DNA from: Microvirga makkahensis
GTDB taxonomy: Bacteria > Pseudomonadota > Alphaproteobacteria > Rhizobiales > Beijerinckiaceae
Length of the DNA stretch: 64,000 bases
Direction: 5' to 3'
Assembly (NCBI RefSeq): GCF_009830105.1
Contig: NZ_WURB01000008.1
Span: 124,001-188,000, forward strand
Shown here: piece by piece, positions 9,589-21,939 of the stretch
Numbering within the stretch: the stretch's first letter is position 1
How the letters are laid out: every line of letters starts with the position of its first letter
Program-made: the position numbers and the translations under genes
Notes under the pieces: model-generated
Database searches by the model: none
Told to the model about the DNA's origin: nothing
Seen by the model: only the letters and a program-made list of their open reading frames with translations

Positions 9589-10944
9589 TCAGGCCTCCTC
9601 CAGTCCGCCCGTCTTGAGGAAATTCTCGAGCCAGTGAATGTCGTACTGGCCGTTCTGAATGTCCGGGTTGCGCACGAGGGTGCGGAAGAGGGGCAGCGTG
9701 GTGTCCACGCCGTCCACCACGAACTCGTCGAGCGCCCGGCGCAGACGCATGAGGCACTCGTTGCGGGTGCGGCCATGGACGATGAGCTTGCCGACGAGGG
9801 AATCGTAGTGCGGCGGGATACGGTAACCCTGATAGGCGGCCGAATCGACGCGCACACCGAGGCCGCCCGGCGGATGGAAATAGCTGATCGTGCCGGGTGA
9901 GGGGCGGAAGGTTGAGGGATGCTCGGCATTCACGCGGCACTCGATGGCATGGCCTTCGATCTTGATGTCTTCCTGCTTGACCGAGAGCGGATGGCCCGCC
10001 GCCACCCGAATCTGCTCGTTCACCAGGTCGATGCCGGTGATCATCTCGGTCACCGGATGCTCCACCTGGATGCGGGTGTTCATCTCGATGAAGTAGAACT
10101 CGCCGTCCTCGTAGAGGAATTCGATAGTGCCGGCGCCCGCATATTGCAGCTCCTGCATGGCTTTTGCCACGATGCTGCCGATGCGCTCGCGCATCTCGAC
10201 ATTCAGGGCCGGCGAGGGGCCTTCCTCCCACACCTTCTGATGGCGGCGCTGCAGGGAGCAGTCGCGCTCACCGAGGTGAATCGCGCCGCCTTTGCCGTCT
10301 CCGAGGACCTGGACCTCGATGTGGCGCGGCTTCTCGAGAAACTTCTCGATATAGACCGCATCGTCGCCGAAGGCGGCTTTTGCCTCCGTCCTGGCGGTCT
10401 GGAACGCGTGAACGAGATCCGTCTCGCTGCGGGCGACCTTCATGCCGCGTCCGCCACCGCCGGCGGCGGCCTTGATGATGACGGGATAGCCGATCTCCTT
10501 GGCGACGCGCTTGGCCTCGTCCACATCGGAGATGCCGCCTTCGGAGCCGGGCACGCAGGGGATGCCGAGCCGCTTGGCGGTGCGTTTCGCCTCGATCTTG
10601 TCGCCCATGATGCGGATGTGCTCCGCTTTGGGGCCGATGAAGGCGATGTGGTGATGCTCCAGCACCTCGGCGAAGCGTGCGTTCTCGGAGAGGAAGCCAT
10701 AGCCGGGATGGATGGCGTCGGCGCCGGTGATCTCGCAGGCGGCGATCAGGGCCGGGATGTTGAGGTAGCTGTCGCGGGCCGCGGGCGGGCCGATGCAGAC
10801 GCTCTCGTCCGCAAGGCGCACATGCATGGCGTCGGCATCGGCAGTGGAATGCACCGCAACAGTGGCGATCCCGAGTTCCTTCGCGGCGCGCAGGATGCGC
10901 AGGGCGATCTCGCCTCGGTTGGCAATGAGGATCTTATCGAACAT
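9589..10944 (-). CDS. accC: Acetyl-CoA carboxylase biotin carboxylase subunit
   Basis: 451 aa. Carboxylates the biotin on AccB using bicarbonate and ATP, the first half-reaction of fatty-acid synthesis. N-terminal [22 protein letters not shown]-grasp Gly loop [30 protein letters not shown], the [13 protein letters not shown] motif with the catalytic Arg/Lys surroundings, and [16 protein letters not shown] with metal and bicarbonate ligands. Full family length. It lies 8 bp after accB. Confidence 0.98.
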   Translation of the reverse strand: MFDKILIANRGEIALRILRAAKELGIATVAVHSTADADAMHVRLADESVCIGPPAARDSYLNIPALIAACEITGADAIHPGYGFLSENARFAEVLEHHHIAFIGPKAEHIRIMGDKIEAKRTAKRLGIPCVPGSEGGISDVDEAKRVAKEIGYPVIIKAAAGGGGRGMKVARSETDLVHAFQTARTEAKAAFGDDAVYIEKFLEKPRHIEVQVLGDGKGGAIHLGERDCSLQRRHQKVWEEGPSPALNVEMRERIGSIVAKAMQELQYAGAGTIEFLYEDGEFYFIEMNTRIQVEHPVTEMITGIDLVNEQIRVAAGHPLSVKQEDIKIEGHAIECRVNAEHPSTFRPSPGTISYFHPPGGLGVRVDSAAYQGYRIPPHYDSLVGKLIVHGRTRNECLMRLRRALDEFVVDGVDTTLPLFRTLVRNPDIQNGQYDIHWLENFLKTGGLEEA

Positions 10945-10952
10945 GTCGCGCC

Positions 10953-11429
10953 TTACTCGATGACGAGGAGGGGTTCGCCGTATTCGACAGGGGTTCCGTC
11001 TTCGACATAGATGGCCGTCACGGTACCGGCGCGGGGAGCGACGATCTCGTTGAAGGTTTTCATCGCCTCGACCAGGAGCACCTTGTCCCCTGCCTGAACC
11101 TTGGAGCCGATCTCCACGAAGGGCTTCGCGTCAGGGGAAGGCTTGCGGTACGCGGTGCCGACCATCGGGGAGAGAACAGTGCCCGGATGGGGCGCGCCGG
11201 GCTTCGCAACCGCCGACGCATCGGACGCGGCCGGAGGCGGCGCGACGACCGGAGCCGGAGCAAGCGCGGCGGGAGCCGCGACCGGCACCGTCATGGCCGC
11301 CTGGATCACGCGGGCCACGCGGATGCGAAGGTCGCCCTTCTCCACTTCGATCTCGCTGAGATCCGTATCAGCGATCAGGTTCGCCAGCTCCCGGACGAGA
11401 TCGGGATCGAAAGGGTTGTCCTTGGCCAT
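10953..11429 (-). CDS. accB: Acetyl-CoA carboxylase biotin carboxyl carrier protein
   Basis: 158 aa from ATG 11429, chosen because AGGTG lies 6 bp upstream; an in-frame GTG at 11438 would add three residues. Short N-terminal helical domain ([21 protein letters not shown]), an Ala/Pro-rich hinge of about 45 residues, then the biotinyl domain with the lipoyl/biotinyl signature [10 protein letters not shown], whose Lys is the biotinylation site. Most bacterial AccB proteins read EAMKMMNEI; the MKT variant occurs in alphaproteobacteria. It works with AccC, 8 bp downstream. Confidence 0.97.
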   Translation of the reverse strand: MAKDNPFDPDLVRELANLIADTDLSEIEVEKGDLRIRVARVIQAAMTVPVAAPAALAPAPVVAPPPAASDASAVAKPGAPHPGTVLSPMVGTAYRKPSPDAKPFVEIGSKVQAGDKVLLVEAMKTFNEIVAPRAGTVTAIYVEDGTPVEYGEPLLVIE

Positions 11430-11456
11430 GGGGCTCACCTCTTTATCGTGAGGAAT

Positions 11457-11924
11457 CTAGTGCTGGGAGGGCTTCGCAAGCCTAGCCCGCTCGACCATGA
11501 CGTGGTGAACCGCTTCCAGGCCGAGCAGATAGCTCATGGGACCAAAACCGCAGATCACGCCGATTGACACGGGTGCGAGGAGCGAGCGATGGCGAAAGCC
11601 TTCGCGAGCATGAACATTGGAAAGATGAATCTCGACCGTCGGCACGCCGCTGCCGGAGATGGCATCACGCAGAGCGATCGAGGTGTGGGTATAGGCGCCT
11701 GCATTGATGACGATGCCCGCGCCCTGCGCTCCCGCCTCCTGGATCCAGTCAACCAGATGTCCCTCATGGTTGGACTGGCGGAACGTGACCGCGACCCCCA
11801 GGGTCTCAGCCTTCCCGCGCACGAGATTCTCGATGTCCGCCAGCGTGGTGCTGCCGTAAATCTGGGGCTCTCGGCGGCCGAGCTGGTTGAGGTTGGGTCC
11901 GTTGAGGACGTGGACGTTGATCAT
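11457..11924 (-). CDS. aroQ: Type II 3-dehydroquinate dehydratase
   Basis: 155 aa. Third step of the shikimate pathway, 3-dehydroquinate to 3-dehydroshikimate; a dodecameric cytosolic enzyme. Motifs: HVLNGPNLNQLGRREPQIYG with the catalytic Tyr, FRQSNHEGHLVDWI, VINAGAYTHTSIALRDA, and EIHLSNVHAREGFRHRS with the catalytic His. The ATG at 11924 is the family start. It is first in the operon with accB and accC, a frequent arrangement in alphaproteobacteria. Confidence 0.97.
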   Translation of the reverse strand: MINVHVLNGPNLNQLGRREPQIYGSTTLADIENLVRGKAETLGVAVTFRQSNHEGHLVDWIQEAGAQGAGIVINAGAYTHTSIALRDAISGSGVPTVEIHLSNVHAREGFRHRSLLAPVSIGVICGFGPMSYLLGLEAVHHVMVERARLAKPSQH

Positions 11925-12260
11925 CGCGAAAGGAGCATTCCGTAAAGCTCCGTCAGGCGGAGCCGAGACGCCCTCTTAGCCAAAAGGCGAGCATGGGGAA
12001 AGGGGAAAACCAAGTCTTTCCAGAGCTTGGCGCGATTTCCGTAGGGAGAGGGAAGTCGATTTGCGCGGAAAGAGCCCGTCACGGAGGTCAATGTGCCATG
12101 GCTGTCCCCGGACTTGATCCGGGGATCAGTCCCGGCAGCCCGGTACGCCCCCTTCGTCATGGCCGGCCTTGTGCCGGCCATGACGAGCAGAAGGGCGCGG
12201 TGCTCGGCGGAAGCGGGATTCCCGCCTCGGGCCGGGAATGACGTTCCGCAGTGGCTTAGC
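11925..12260. repeat. Intergenic region with dispersed palindromes
   Basis: 336 bp without a gene. Hairpin units: CCCCGGA-CTTGA-TCCGGGG at about 12106-12124; GTCATGGCCGGC-CTTGT-GCCGGCCATGAC at 12156-12184; and a third weaker unit ending GGGAATGAC near 12241. The ATGGCCGG...CCGGCCATGAC unit recurs elsewhere in this window (14461, 23142, 27359-27690, 32849, 35022, 35081), always between genes. This makes it a REP-like family of the genome. Confidence 0.75.
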
Positions 12261-13040
12261 CTAGCCGCAATCGGCCTTGCCGCAGGAGCGGACGTTCGCG
12301 ATCAGCTGCTTCAAGGGTTCGATGCCGACTGCGCCCGGGATGACCGTTTCGCCGATGATGAAGGCGGGGGTGCCGGTGAGGCTCAGCTTGTCGCCGAGAG
12401 CCATGTTTTCCTGCAGGGCGTTGCGGATTTCGGCACCTTCCATGTCCTTCTGGAGCTTGGCCATGTCCACACCCATCTCCTTGGCAACGGCCATTGCGCG
12501 CTCGCCGTTCACGCGGCCGCGGGTTTCCATCACCTTCGCGTGGTAGTCGAACAGCTTCTGGCCCTGCAGCTGGTTCTTCACGGCCAGAGCCACGCGGCTC
12601 GCCTCCACGGAATCAGGGCCCAGGACGGGAAAGTCCTTGAGCACGACGCGCAGCTTGGGATCGCTCTTCATGAGCGTCTGCACATCGGCGAGCGCCTTTT
12701 TGCAATAGCCGCAATTATAGTCGAAGAACTCGACCAGGGTGATGTCGCCGGACGGGTTTCCGGCCACGTAGGAATGCGGCGCGTTCAGGAGCGTCTGCTT
12801 CGTCTCCTGGACGGCGCTCGCCTGGGCGGCCTGCTGAGCTTGGGCCTGGCGCTTCTCGAGCTCGCCGATGACCTCGGTCAGGACCTCCGGGTTCTTCAGG
12901 AGGTAGTCCTTCACGATCTCGCCGATCGCCTGCTTCTGCTGCTCGTTGAAGACGGCTGTCTGGGCCATGGCGGCCGGAGCGACGGCGAGGACGCCGAGGA
13001 GGGCCGCGGCCCGGCAGGTTTTGAGAAGCGAGAGGCGCAT
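12261..13040 (-). CDS. DsbA family thiol:disulfide oxidoreductase
   Basis: 259 aa, periplasmic. Signal peptide (LLKTCRAAALLGVLAVAPAAMA, cleavage after about residue 26). A helical region at about 30-85 resembles the N-terminal extension of Com1/ScsC-type DsbA proteins, where it drives oligomerisation. The thioredoxin fold follows, with the CGYC redox pair at Cys110-Cys113 and the cis-Pro segment LTGTPAFIIG. The last residues (SCGKADCG) add two Cys that are unusual for the family. Likely substrates are exported proteins; whether it oxidises or isomerises cannot be read from the sequence. Confidence 0.92.
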   Translation of the reverse strand: MRLSLLKTCRAAALLGVLAVAPAAMAQTAVFNEQQKQAIGEIVKDYLLKNPEVLTEVIGELEKRQAQAQQAAQASAVQETKQTLLNAPHSYVAGNPSGDITLVEFFDYNCGYCKKALADVQTLMKSDPKLRVVLKDFPVLGPDSVEASRVALAVKNQLQGQKLFDYHAKVMETRGRVNGERAMAVAKEMGVDMAKLQKDMEGAEIRNALQENMALGDKLSLTGTPAFIIGETVIPGAVGIEPLKQLIANVRSCGKADCG

Positions 13041-13214
13041 ATCCGATCCTTTGCGGAGTTTACCGTACGATGTCTGGCGTGAGTTAGCTTTTTCGCGAGT
13101 GCGGCGTCAAATCACGGCTTCGTACCGTGAAGCCGGCCGTTCTCCCCGGGCCCGGCCACGGCGGCGGGAACATCGTTCTTGAGGATGGCCTTCCAAAGGG
13201 CTACGAGCCTTTCC

Positions 13215-14396
13215 ATGACAAAATCGACCGCCGATCAGACCCCGCCCCTCGTCGCCCGCCGCATGGACCGGGTCTCGTCCTTCCTGGCCATGGATGTGTT
13301 GAGCGCCGCTGCGGCGAAAGAAAGGCGGGGGGACAGCGTGATTCATATGGAGGTGGGCCAGCCCTCCGCCTCTGCTCCCCGCGCTGCCCGCGAGGCGGCC
13401 AAAGCCGCTTTGGACCTCGGTCGAATCGGCTACACCGAGGCCCTTGGCATCGCGGCCCTGCGGGAGCGCATCGCCCGCCATTACCGCGACGCCTACGGCG
13501 TCTCCCTCGCCCCTGAGCGCGTGGTCGTGACGACGGGCTCCTCCGCGGGCTTCGTGCTGGCCTTCCTGAGCCTCTTCGATGCCGGCCAGCGCGTCGCCAT
13601 CACGGCGCCAGGTTATCCGGCCTATCGCAACATTCTGGAGGCGCTAGGCATCGAGCCCGTGGTCATTCCTCTCACCAGGGCGGACGGCTGGATCATGACA
13701 GCCAAGGCCGTCGAGAGGGCCCATGCGGAGAAGCCGCTCCACGGCATCCTTGCCATGAGCCCGGCCAATCCCTCCGGAACCATGATCGGGAGCAAGGCGC
13801 TCGGTGAGCTTGGTGCGACCTGCCGCCGCCTGGGGCTCTGGTTCGTCTCGGACGAGATCTACCATGGCTTGACCTATGGTGAAGCCGCCACGTCGGCGCT
13901 CGCCTCGGACGACGACGCTGTCGTCATCAACTCGTTTTCGAAGTACTATTGCATGACCGGCTGGCGCATCGGCTGGATCGTGGTGCCCGAGCGGCTCGTA
14001 CGGCCAGTCGAGCGGCTGGCGCAAAACCTCTACATCTCACCGCCCTATCTCTCGCAGGTCGCGGCGCTCGCAGCCTTCGATGCCACGGAGGAACTGGAGG
14101 CGGTGAAGGCTGCTTATGCCCGCAACCGCACCTACCTGCTCGAGGAACTGCCCCGGATCGGCATAGCCGACATGCACCCGGTGGACGGTGCCTTCTACAT
14201 CTATGCCGATATCGCCCGCTATACGAATGATTCCATCGGCTTCTGCAAGCGCATGCTGGAGGAGACAGGCGTCGCCGCCACCCCCGGCCTCGACTTCGAT
14301 CCCATCGAAGGCTCCCATTACCTGCGCCTGTCCTTCGCGGGCTCCGAGAATGACTGCCGCGAGACTGTGGAGCGGCTCCGGGGGTGGTTGAGGTGA
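13215..14396 (+). CDS. Pyridoxal-phosphate aminotransferase, class I/II
   Basis: 393 aa from ATG 13215 (MTKSTADQ). Upstream in-frame ATG 13185 and TTG 13179 are possible but lack a better ribosome binding site. Fold type I PLP enzyme: HMEVGQPSASAPRAA substrate loop, TTGSSAGFVLAF, MSPANPSGTM with the conserved Asn, VSDEIYHGLTY with the Asp that contacts the PLP pyridine, and NSFSKYYCMTGWRIGW with the PLP-binding Lys. C-terminal YLRLSFAGSEND contains the carboxylate-binding Arg. Resembles aspartate/aromatic aminotransferases; the exact amino acid substrate cannot be told. Confidence 0.9.
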   Translation: MTKSTADQTPPLVARRMDRVSSFLAMDVLSAAAAKERRGDSVIHMEVGQPSASAPRAAREAAKAALDLGRIGYTEALGIAALRERIARHYRDAYGVSLAPERVVVTTGSSAGFVLAFLSLFDAGQRVAITAPGYPAYRNILEALGIEPVVIPLTRADGWIMTAKAVERAHAEKPLHGILAMSPANPSGTMIGSKALGELGATCRRLGLWFVSDEIYHGLTYGEAATSALASDDDAVVINSFSKYYCMTGWRIGWIVVPERLVRPVERLAQNLYISPPYLSQVAALAAFDATEELEAVKAAYARNRTYLLEELPRIGIADMHPVDGAFYIYADIARYTNDSIGFCKRMLEETGVAATPGLDFDPIEGSHYLRLSFAGSENDCRETVERLRGWLR

Positions 14397-14404
14397 TATT
14401 TCTC

Positions 14405-14488
14405 CCCCGATCGCCGGTCCTGCGCCGGTGATCGCGACTGGGTGAGGCGCTGCGCCATTGCGATGGCCGGGACAGGCCCGGCCATGAC
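14405..14488. repeat. Dispersed palindromes downstream of the aminotransferase
   Basis: Two inverted-repeat units: CGATCGCCGGTC-CTGC-GCCGGTGATCG near 14408-14433 and GATGGCCGGG-ACAGG-CCCGGCCATGAC to 14488. The second belongs to the same family as 12156-12184. Confidence 0.7.
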
Positions 14489-14517
14489 GAAGCGATCTGC
14501 GCTAACGAGTCCCTTCA

Positions 14518-14546
14518 ACAAAAATGCCCGGCTCTCGCCGGGCATT
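14518..14546 (-). terminator. Rho-independent terminator of rne
   Basis: On the minus strand the hairpin ATGCCCGGC-GAGA-GCCGGGCAT is followed directly by TTTTTGTT, 14 bp past the rne stop. Confidence 0.85.
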
Positions 14547-14559
14547 CTGCTTTTGAGTT

Positions 14560-17343
<2,784 letters not shown>

Positions 17344-17950
17344 GTTGAACTCTCGACATGGCGATCGAGGGCAGGACCTGAGGCAGTGGCCGCAGTGAAG
17401 GCGGATGACCACGCCGCGATAGGCGGCGGCGGGCTGGAATTGCGTTCGGAGTGCTGTCGATCGCCATCGTGCGCCTCAGAGGGGCGCATTCTGGGTTGAA
17501 ACGGGACGGCTCTGGGCCGGATGAGGTGAGGGAAGGGCGAGCGCGAAAAGAAACGCGCGCTTGGAACGGTGCCGGAACGAGAGTCAGAGCTGACTTCGTG
17601 TGCGCAACCATTCAAGACGGCCCTTTCTAGGAATCGATGGGCCGGACGAAATCCGGTCATCGGCAATAAGCGGCGATCTGCATCGCCCAATGAACCCTTC
17701 CGAGCGCCTGTCGAGGGTGACGGGATCCATGAGGACTGGTCAAGACAACCATCTCCTCAGGTCCTCCGCCAGATTCGGCCATGCCGGACGGGGTCATGAT
17801 CATTACAGATCGAATGGGGCATTTGGCAAGATGTCGAGGCATGTGTCGTTAATGCAACAGAGTCTCGATATTGAGCTTTTGTTGTGAAACTTCGTTAACC
17901 AAAGGCCGCCTAATAAGATAGGAAGGGAGCGCGAAAGTTCCAGCTGCAGC
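17344..17950. other. Intergenic region between divergent rne and amiC
   Basis: 607 bp with no credible gene. It must hold the rne promoter and leader. RNase E mRNAs often have long leaders through which the enzyme controls its own level, but I see no defined structure I can name. The amiC-proximal 100 bp is AT-richer (around 17860-17925) and probably contains the amiC promoter. Confidence 0.5.
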
Positions 17951-19195
17951 ATGAGAAACAAGCCCTTCATAAGCCTGATCCGTGCGGGCCTCCTGGTGAT
18001 GCTCGTGGCCCTGTTTGGCGGTCCCGCCCGGGCGAACGCTGACGCCGGGAAGGCGAGCGCGCCGATCATCGCGGCCGACGTATCCGTCGAAGTGGATGGC
18101 CCCATAACCCGGTTCAGGATCTCGCTGTCGAAGCCGGTGACGGCCCAAGCCTCCCTCATGGAGCGACCCGACCGGCTCATCATCGACCTGCCGGAAGTGG
18201 CGTTTCACCTGCCGCCGGATTCTGGGCGTCAGAAGGCAGGCGTGATCTCCTCTTTTCGCTACGGTCTTTTCGCTCCGGGGAGCTCCCGGGTCGTGATGGA
18301 ACTGGCTCAGCCGGCGACCGTCTCCGGAATGACAGTGGATGCGAACGCTGCCGGAGGAACGGCTCTCTTGACGATCGAACTCACCCCAACGGAGCGGGAC
18401 GCCTTTCGCCGCGCGGCGGCCGACAGCGCCGCCAATGCGGCCCGGTCCACGGCATCAGAGCCGGCTCCGATCCCCAGGGACGCCCGCCCGGTCGTCGTGA
18501 TCGATCCCGGTCATGGCGGCATCGATCCCGGCGCCAGTTCGTCGAGCGGGGTGTTCGAGAAGGATCTCGTGCTCGCCTTTGCCAGGAAGCTGCAGAAGAA
18601 ACTCATGGAGAGCGGCCGCTATCAAGTCGTCATGACCCGGGACGAGGACGTGTTCATCGCCCTGAGCGACCGCGTGCGGGCTGCACGGAGGGTGCAGGCC
18701 GATCTCTTCATTTCCATCCATGCGGATTCGATCTCCGGCGGGCAGCAGGTCCGGGGACTGACCGTCTATACGGGTGCGGACCGGGCGTCCGACGCCGATT
18801 CGGCCAGCCTGGCGGACCGTGAGAACAGGGCCGATGCCGCGGCCGGCGTCGAGCTGGCCGACATGCCGGACGAGATTTCCGACATCCTGCAGGAATTGAC
18901 CCTGCGGGAGACTCGCGGCTTTTCGCACAATTTCGCGAATCGCCTGGTCGGCGAGTTCGATTCGATCGCCCGCCTGAACAAGAACCCGCACCGGCAGGCC
19001 CGTTTCCAGGTGCTGCGGGCCCATGACGTGCCCTCCGTCCTGGTGGAGTTGGGCTACCTGTCCAGCAAGCAGGATCTCGACCTGCTCATGTCCGAGGAAT
19101 GGCGGGGCAAGATGGTGGATGCCATGAGCGTGGCCGTGGACCGCTTTTTTGCCACCCGCCTCGCTCGGCAGGGGGCTGCCGCAGTTTTACCATAG
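17951..19195 (+). CDS. amiC: N-acetylmuramoyl-L-alanine amidase with AMIN domain
   Basis: 414 aa, periplasmic; cleaves the amide bond between MurNAc and the stem peptide during cell separation. Signal peptide at 1-27 (LIRAGLLVMLVALFGGPARANA). AMIN domain at about 35-140 (ITRFRISLSKPVTAQASL, RLIIDLPEV) targets peptidoglycan or the septum. The Amidase_3 domain at about 178-400 has zinc ligands in VVIDPGHGGIDPGA (His), EKDLVLAFA (Glu) and FISIHADS (His), and the catalytic Glu in VLVELGYLSSKQD. It lies 143 bp ahead of mrcA on the same strand, so a cell-wall operon is likely. Confidence 0.95.
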   Translation: MRNKPFISLIRAGLLVMLVALFGGPARANADAGKASAPIIAADVSVEVDGPITRFRISLSKPVTAQASLMERPDRLIIDLPEVAFHLPPDSGRQKAGVISSFRYGLFAPGSSRVVMELAQPATVSGMTVDANAAGGTALLTIELTPTERDAFRRAAADSAANAARSTASEPAPIPRDARPVVVIDPGHGGIDPGASSSSGVFEKDLVLAFARKLQKKLMESGRYQVVMTRDEDVFIALSDRVRAARRVQADLFISIHADSISGGQQVRGLTVYTGADRASDADSASLADRENRADAAAGVELADMPDEISDILQELTLRETRGFSHNFANRLVGEFDSIARLNKNPHRQARFQVLRAHDVPSVLVELGYLSSKQDLDLLMSEEWRGKMVDAMSVAVDRFFATRLARQGAAAVLP

Positions 19196-19338
19196 ATAGA
19201 GTGTGGATACCCGTAGCGGGGGCGCGATTCCTCGGTTAACAGAGCAAGGCAGACTAGGCCGGCTTCTGTTCCGATGGGAAACGGCGTTCGGGATATGCAC
19301 AAACAGGTGCCGCGAGCACCGTCAACGGATACCTTCGG

Positions 19339-21771
19339 ATGCGCTTTGTCCTACGATTTTTCGGCTTCCTGTTCAGCATCGGGGCGATCTTCTTCCTGAT
19401 CGGCGCCGTGGGGCTGGCCTATGGATTCTGGTTCTTTTCCAAGGACCTGCCGGACCACGCGCAGCTCGCCACCTACGAGCCGCCGGTGATGACGCGCGTT
19501 CATGCCTCGGATGGAAGCCTGATCGCGGAATATGCGCGCGAGCGGCGCCTCTATGTGCCGATCGAGGCCATTCCGAAGCTCGTGAAGGTCGCCTTCCTGT
19601 CCGCAGAGGACAAGAACTTCTACAAGCATCCCGGCATCGATCCCGAGGGCATCGTCCGCGCGGTCCTCGCCAACATCAGGTCCGGCGGCAGGCGGGAGCA
19701 GGGCGCTTCGACCATCACACAGCAGGTTGCGAAGAACTTCCTCGTCGGCAACGAGCGCAGCTACGAGCGCAAGATCCGCGAGGCGCTCATCGCCCTGCGA
19801 ATGGAATCGACCTTCTCGAAGGACAAGATTCTTGAGCTCTACCTCAACGAGATCTATCTCGGCCTCGGCAATTACGGCGTGGCCGCCTCGGCGCTGAATT
19901 ACTTCGGCAAATCGCTCCATGAGCTGACCATCGCCGAAGCCGCCTATCTGGCGGCTCTTCCGAAGGCCCCGAACAACTATCACCCGTTCCGCCAGCGCCA
20001 AGCCGCCATCGATCGCCGCAACTGGGTCATCGGCCGCATGCTCGAGAACGGCTACATCACGAAGGAGCAGGCGGAAGCAGCCAGAAAGGAGCCCCTCGAC
20101 GTCACGCCGCGTGTCGTGTCGCCCAACAGCATCGCGTCCGGCTACTTCGCCGAAGGCGTGCGCCGCGACATCGCCGAGCGCTATGGCGAAGAGAAACTCT
20201 ACGAGGGCGGCCTCCTGATCCGTGCGACGCTCGACCCGAAGATGCAGGCCATGGCCCGCAAGGCGCTGGTGGACGGTCTCGTGCGCTTCGACGAGGCACG
20301 CGGCTGGCGCGGCGCACAGCAGAAGCTCAACCTGACCGGTCGCGAATGGGGCCTGGCTCTGGCCGAGGTGCCCGCCATGGGCGACGTGCAGCCCTGGCGC
20401 CTCGCCGTCGTACTCGAGGTCTCCGGCGGGCGGGCCCGCATCGGTCTGCAGCCGAAGAAGGAGGCTTCCGGGCAACTCTCCAGCGATCGCGAGACGGGCT
20501 TCGTCGCCGCCGAAGGCGTGAAGTGGACCCGCCGCTCCGTGGAGAAGGCCTTGTCCGTAGGCGACGTGGTCTATGTGGAGCCTATCGACGGCAAGCAGGG
20601 CCAGTACCGCCTGCGCCAGGTTCCCGAGATTTCCGGCGCCATCGTCGCCATGGACCCTCAGACGGGCCGCGTTCACGCCATGGTCGGCGGCTTCTCCTTC
20701 GATCAGAGTGAGTTCAACCGTGCCATCCAGGCGATGCGCCAACCGGGCTCCGCATTCAAGCCCATCGTCTACGCGACGGCTCTCGACAACGGCTATACGC
20801 CCTCGTCCCAGATCATGGACGCGCCCTTCGTGCTCGACATGGGGCCAGGCCAAGCGGCTTGGGCGCCGTCCAACTACGACGGCAAGTCCGCGGGCCTGCG
20901 CACTCTCCGCTACGGCATCGAGCATTCGAAGAACCTGATGACGGTGCGGCTGGCCAATGAGATCGGCATGCCGGTCATCACCGAATATGCGCGCCGTTTC
21001 GGGGTCTATGACGACATGCTGCCGCTGCTCTCCATGTCGCTGGGCGCAGGCGAAACCACGGTCATGCGCATGACGGCGGCCTATTCCATGTTCGTGAACG
21101 GCGGGCGTCGGATCAAGCCGACGCTGATCGACCAGATCCAGGACCGGAACGGCCGTACGATCTATCGTCACGACGACCGCAAGTGCGACACCTGCGATGC
21201 GGAGGCATGGGACGGGGGAGCGCCGCCGAAGCTCACGGAGACCCGCGAGCAGGTGCTCGATCCGCTCACGGCTTACCAGATCACCTCGATCCTCGAGGGC
21301 GTGGTGCAGCGGGGCACCGCGCAGTCGGTCAAGGTCGTCGGCAAGCCGCTCGCGGGCAAGACGGGCACGACAAACGACGCCAAGGACGTGTGGTTCGTCG
21401 GATTCTCGCCTGACCTCGCGGTCGGGGTGTTTCTCGGCTACGACCAGCCGAAATCCCTCGGCAATGCGGCCACCGCGGGCCAGTATGCCGCTCCCGTGTT
21501 CCGCGATTTCATGCAGATGGCCCTGAAGGACAAGCCCGCGACCCCGTTCCGCGTACCCCCGGGCATCAAGCTGATCCGCGTCAACGCCTCCACCGGCACC
21601 CGCGCAGGGGGCGATGGTCGCGGCACGATCCTCGAAGCCTTCAAGCCCGGCCAGGCGCCTCCGGAGTACTATGCTCCCCAGGAGGAGGTTCCGCAGGCCG
21701 AATACTCGCCGGCTCCCCCGGAGATGATGCCCCGCAGGGCCGTGGGAGCATCCCCGGGCGGATTGTACTGA
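19339..21771 (+). CDS. mrcA: Penicillin-binding protein 1A (bifunctional)
   Basis: 810 aa, class A PBP of the inner membrane that polymerises and cross-links peptidoglycan. One N-terminal transmembrane segment (about 9-34). The glycosyltransferase 51 domain has SAEDKNFYKHPGIDPEGI with the catalytic Glu, GASTITQQVAKNFLV and RKIREALIALRME. An OB-like linker follows. The transpeptidase domain has PGSAFKPIVY (SxxK with the acylated Ser), SKN in EHSKNLMTVR, and KTGTTNDAKD. The C-terminus is Pro/Glu-rich. Normal length. The adjacent amiC supports a wall-growth operon. Confidence 0.97.
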   Translation: MRFVLRFFGFLFSIGAIFFLIGAVGLAYGFWFFSKDLPDHAQLATYEPPVMTRVHASDGSLIAEYARERRLYVPIEAIPKLVKVAFLSAEDKNFYKHPGIDPEGIVRAVLANIRSGGRREQGASTITQQVAKNFLVGNERSYERKIREALIALRMESTFSKDKILELYLNEIYLGLGNYGVAASALNYFGKSLHELTIAEAAYLAALPKAPNNYHPFRQRQAAIDRRNWVIGRMLENGYITKEQAEAARKEPLDVTPRVVSPNSIASGYFAEGVRRDIAERYGEEKLYEGGLLIRATLDPKMQAMARKALVDGLVRFDEARGWRGAQQKLNLTGREWGLALAEVPAMGDVQPWRLAVVLEVSGGRARIGLQPKKEASGQLSSDRETGFVAAEGVKWTRRSVEKALSVGDVVYVEPIDGKQGQYRLRQVPEISGAIVAMDPQTGRVHAMVGGFSFDQSEFNRAIQAMRQPGSAFKPIVYATALDNGYTPSSQIMDAPFVLDMGPGQAAWAPSNYDGKSAGLRTLRYGIEHSKNLMTVRLANEIGMPVITEYARRFGVYDDMLPLLSMSLGAGETTVMRMTAAYSMFVNGGRRIKPTLIDQIQDRNGRTIYRHDDRKCDTCDAEAWDGGAPPKLTETREQVLDPLTAYQITSILEGVVQRGTAQSVKVVGKPLAGKTGTTNDAKDVWFVGFSPDLAVGVFLGYDQPKSLGNAATAGQYAAPVFRDFMQMALKDKPATPFRVPPGIKLIRVNASTGTRAGGDGRGTILEAFKPGQAPPEYYAPQEEVPQAEYSPAPPEMMPRRAVGASPGGLY

Positions 21772-21939
21772 GCCGTTCCGCGCCCCATATGAGACGTGCT
21801 TCCTGACAACCCATGAAGTCGTGTGACCGCCGCAGCCCCGAGGCCTGCAGCGGTCATCGGCCATGCGGGAAGAGCCGCTTTACACATCGGGGCGCTCCCC
21901 TTAAGACGCCCCAAACCCCAGGACGGACAGCAAGACAAA

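Noticed and set aside
19351..21864. An 837-codon minus-strand frame
   Set aside because: Shadow of mrcA; the plus-strand PBP1A motifs are complete.
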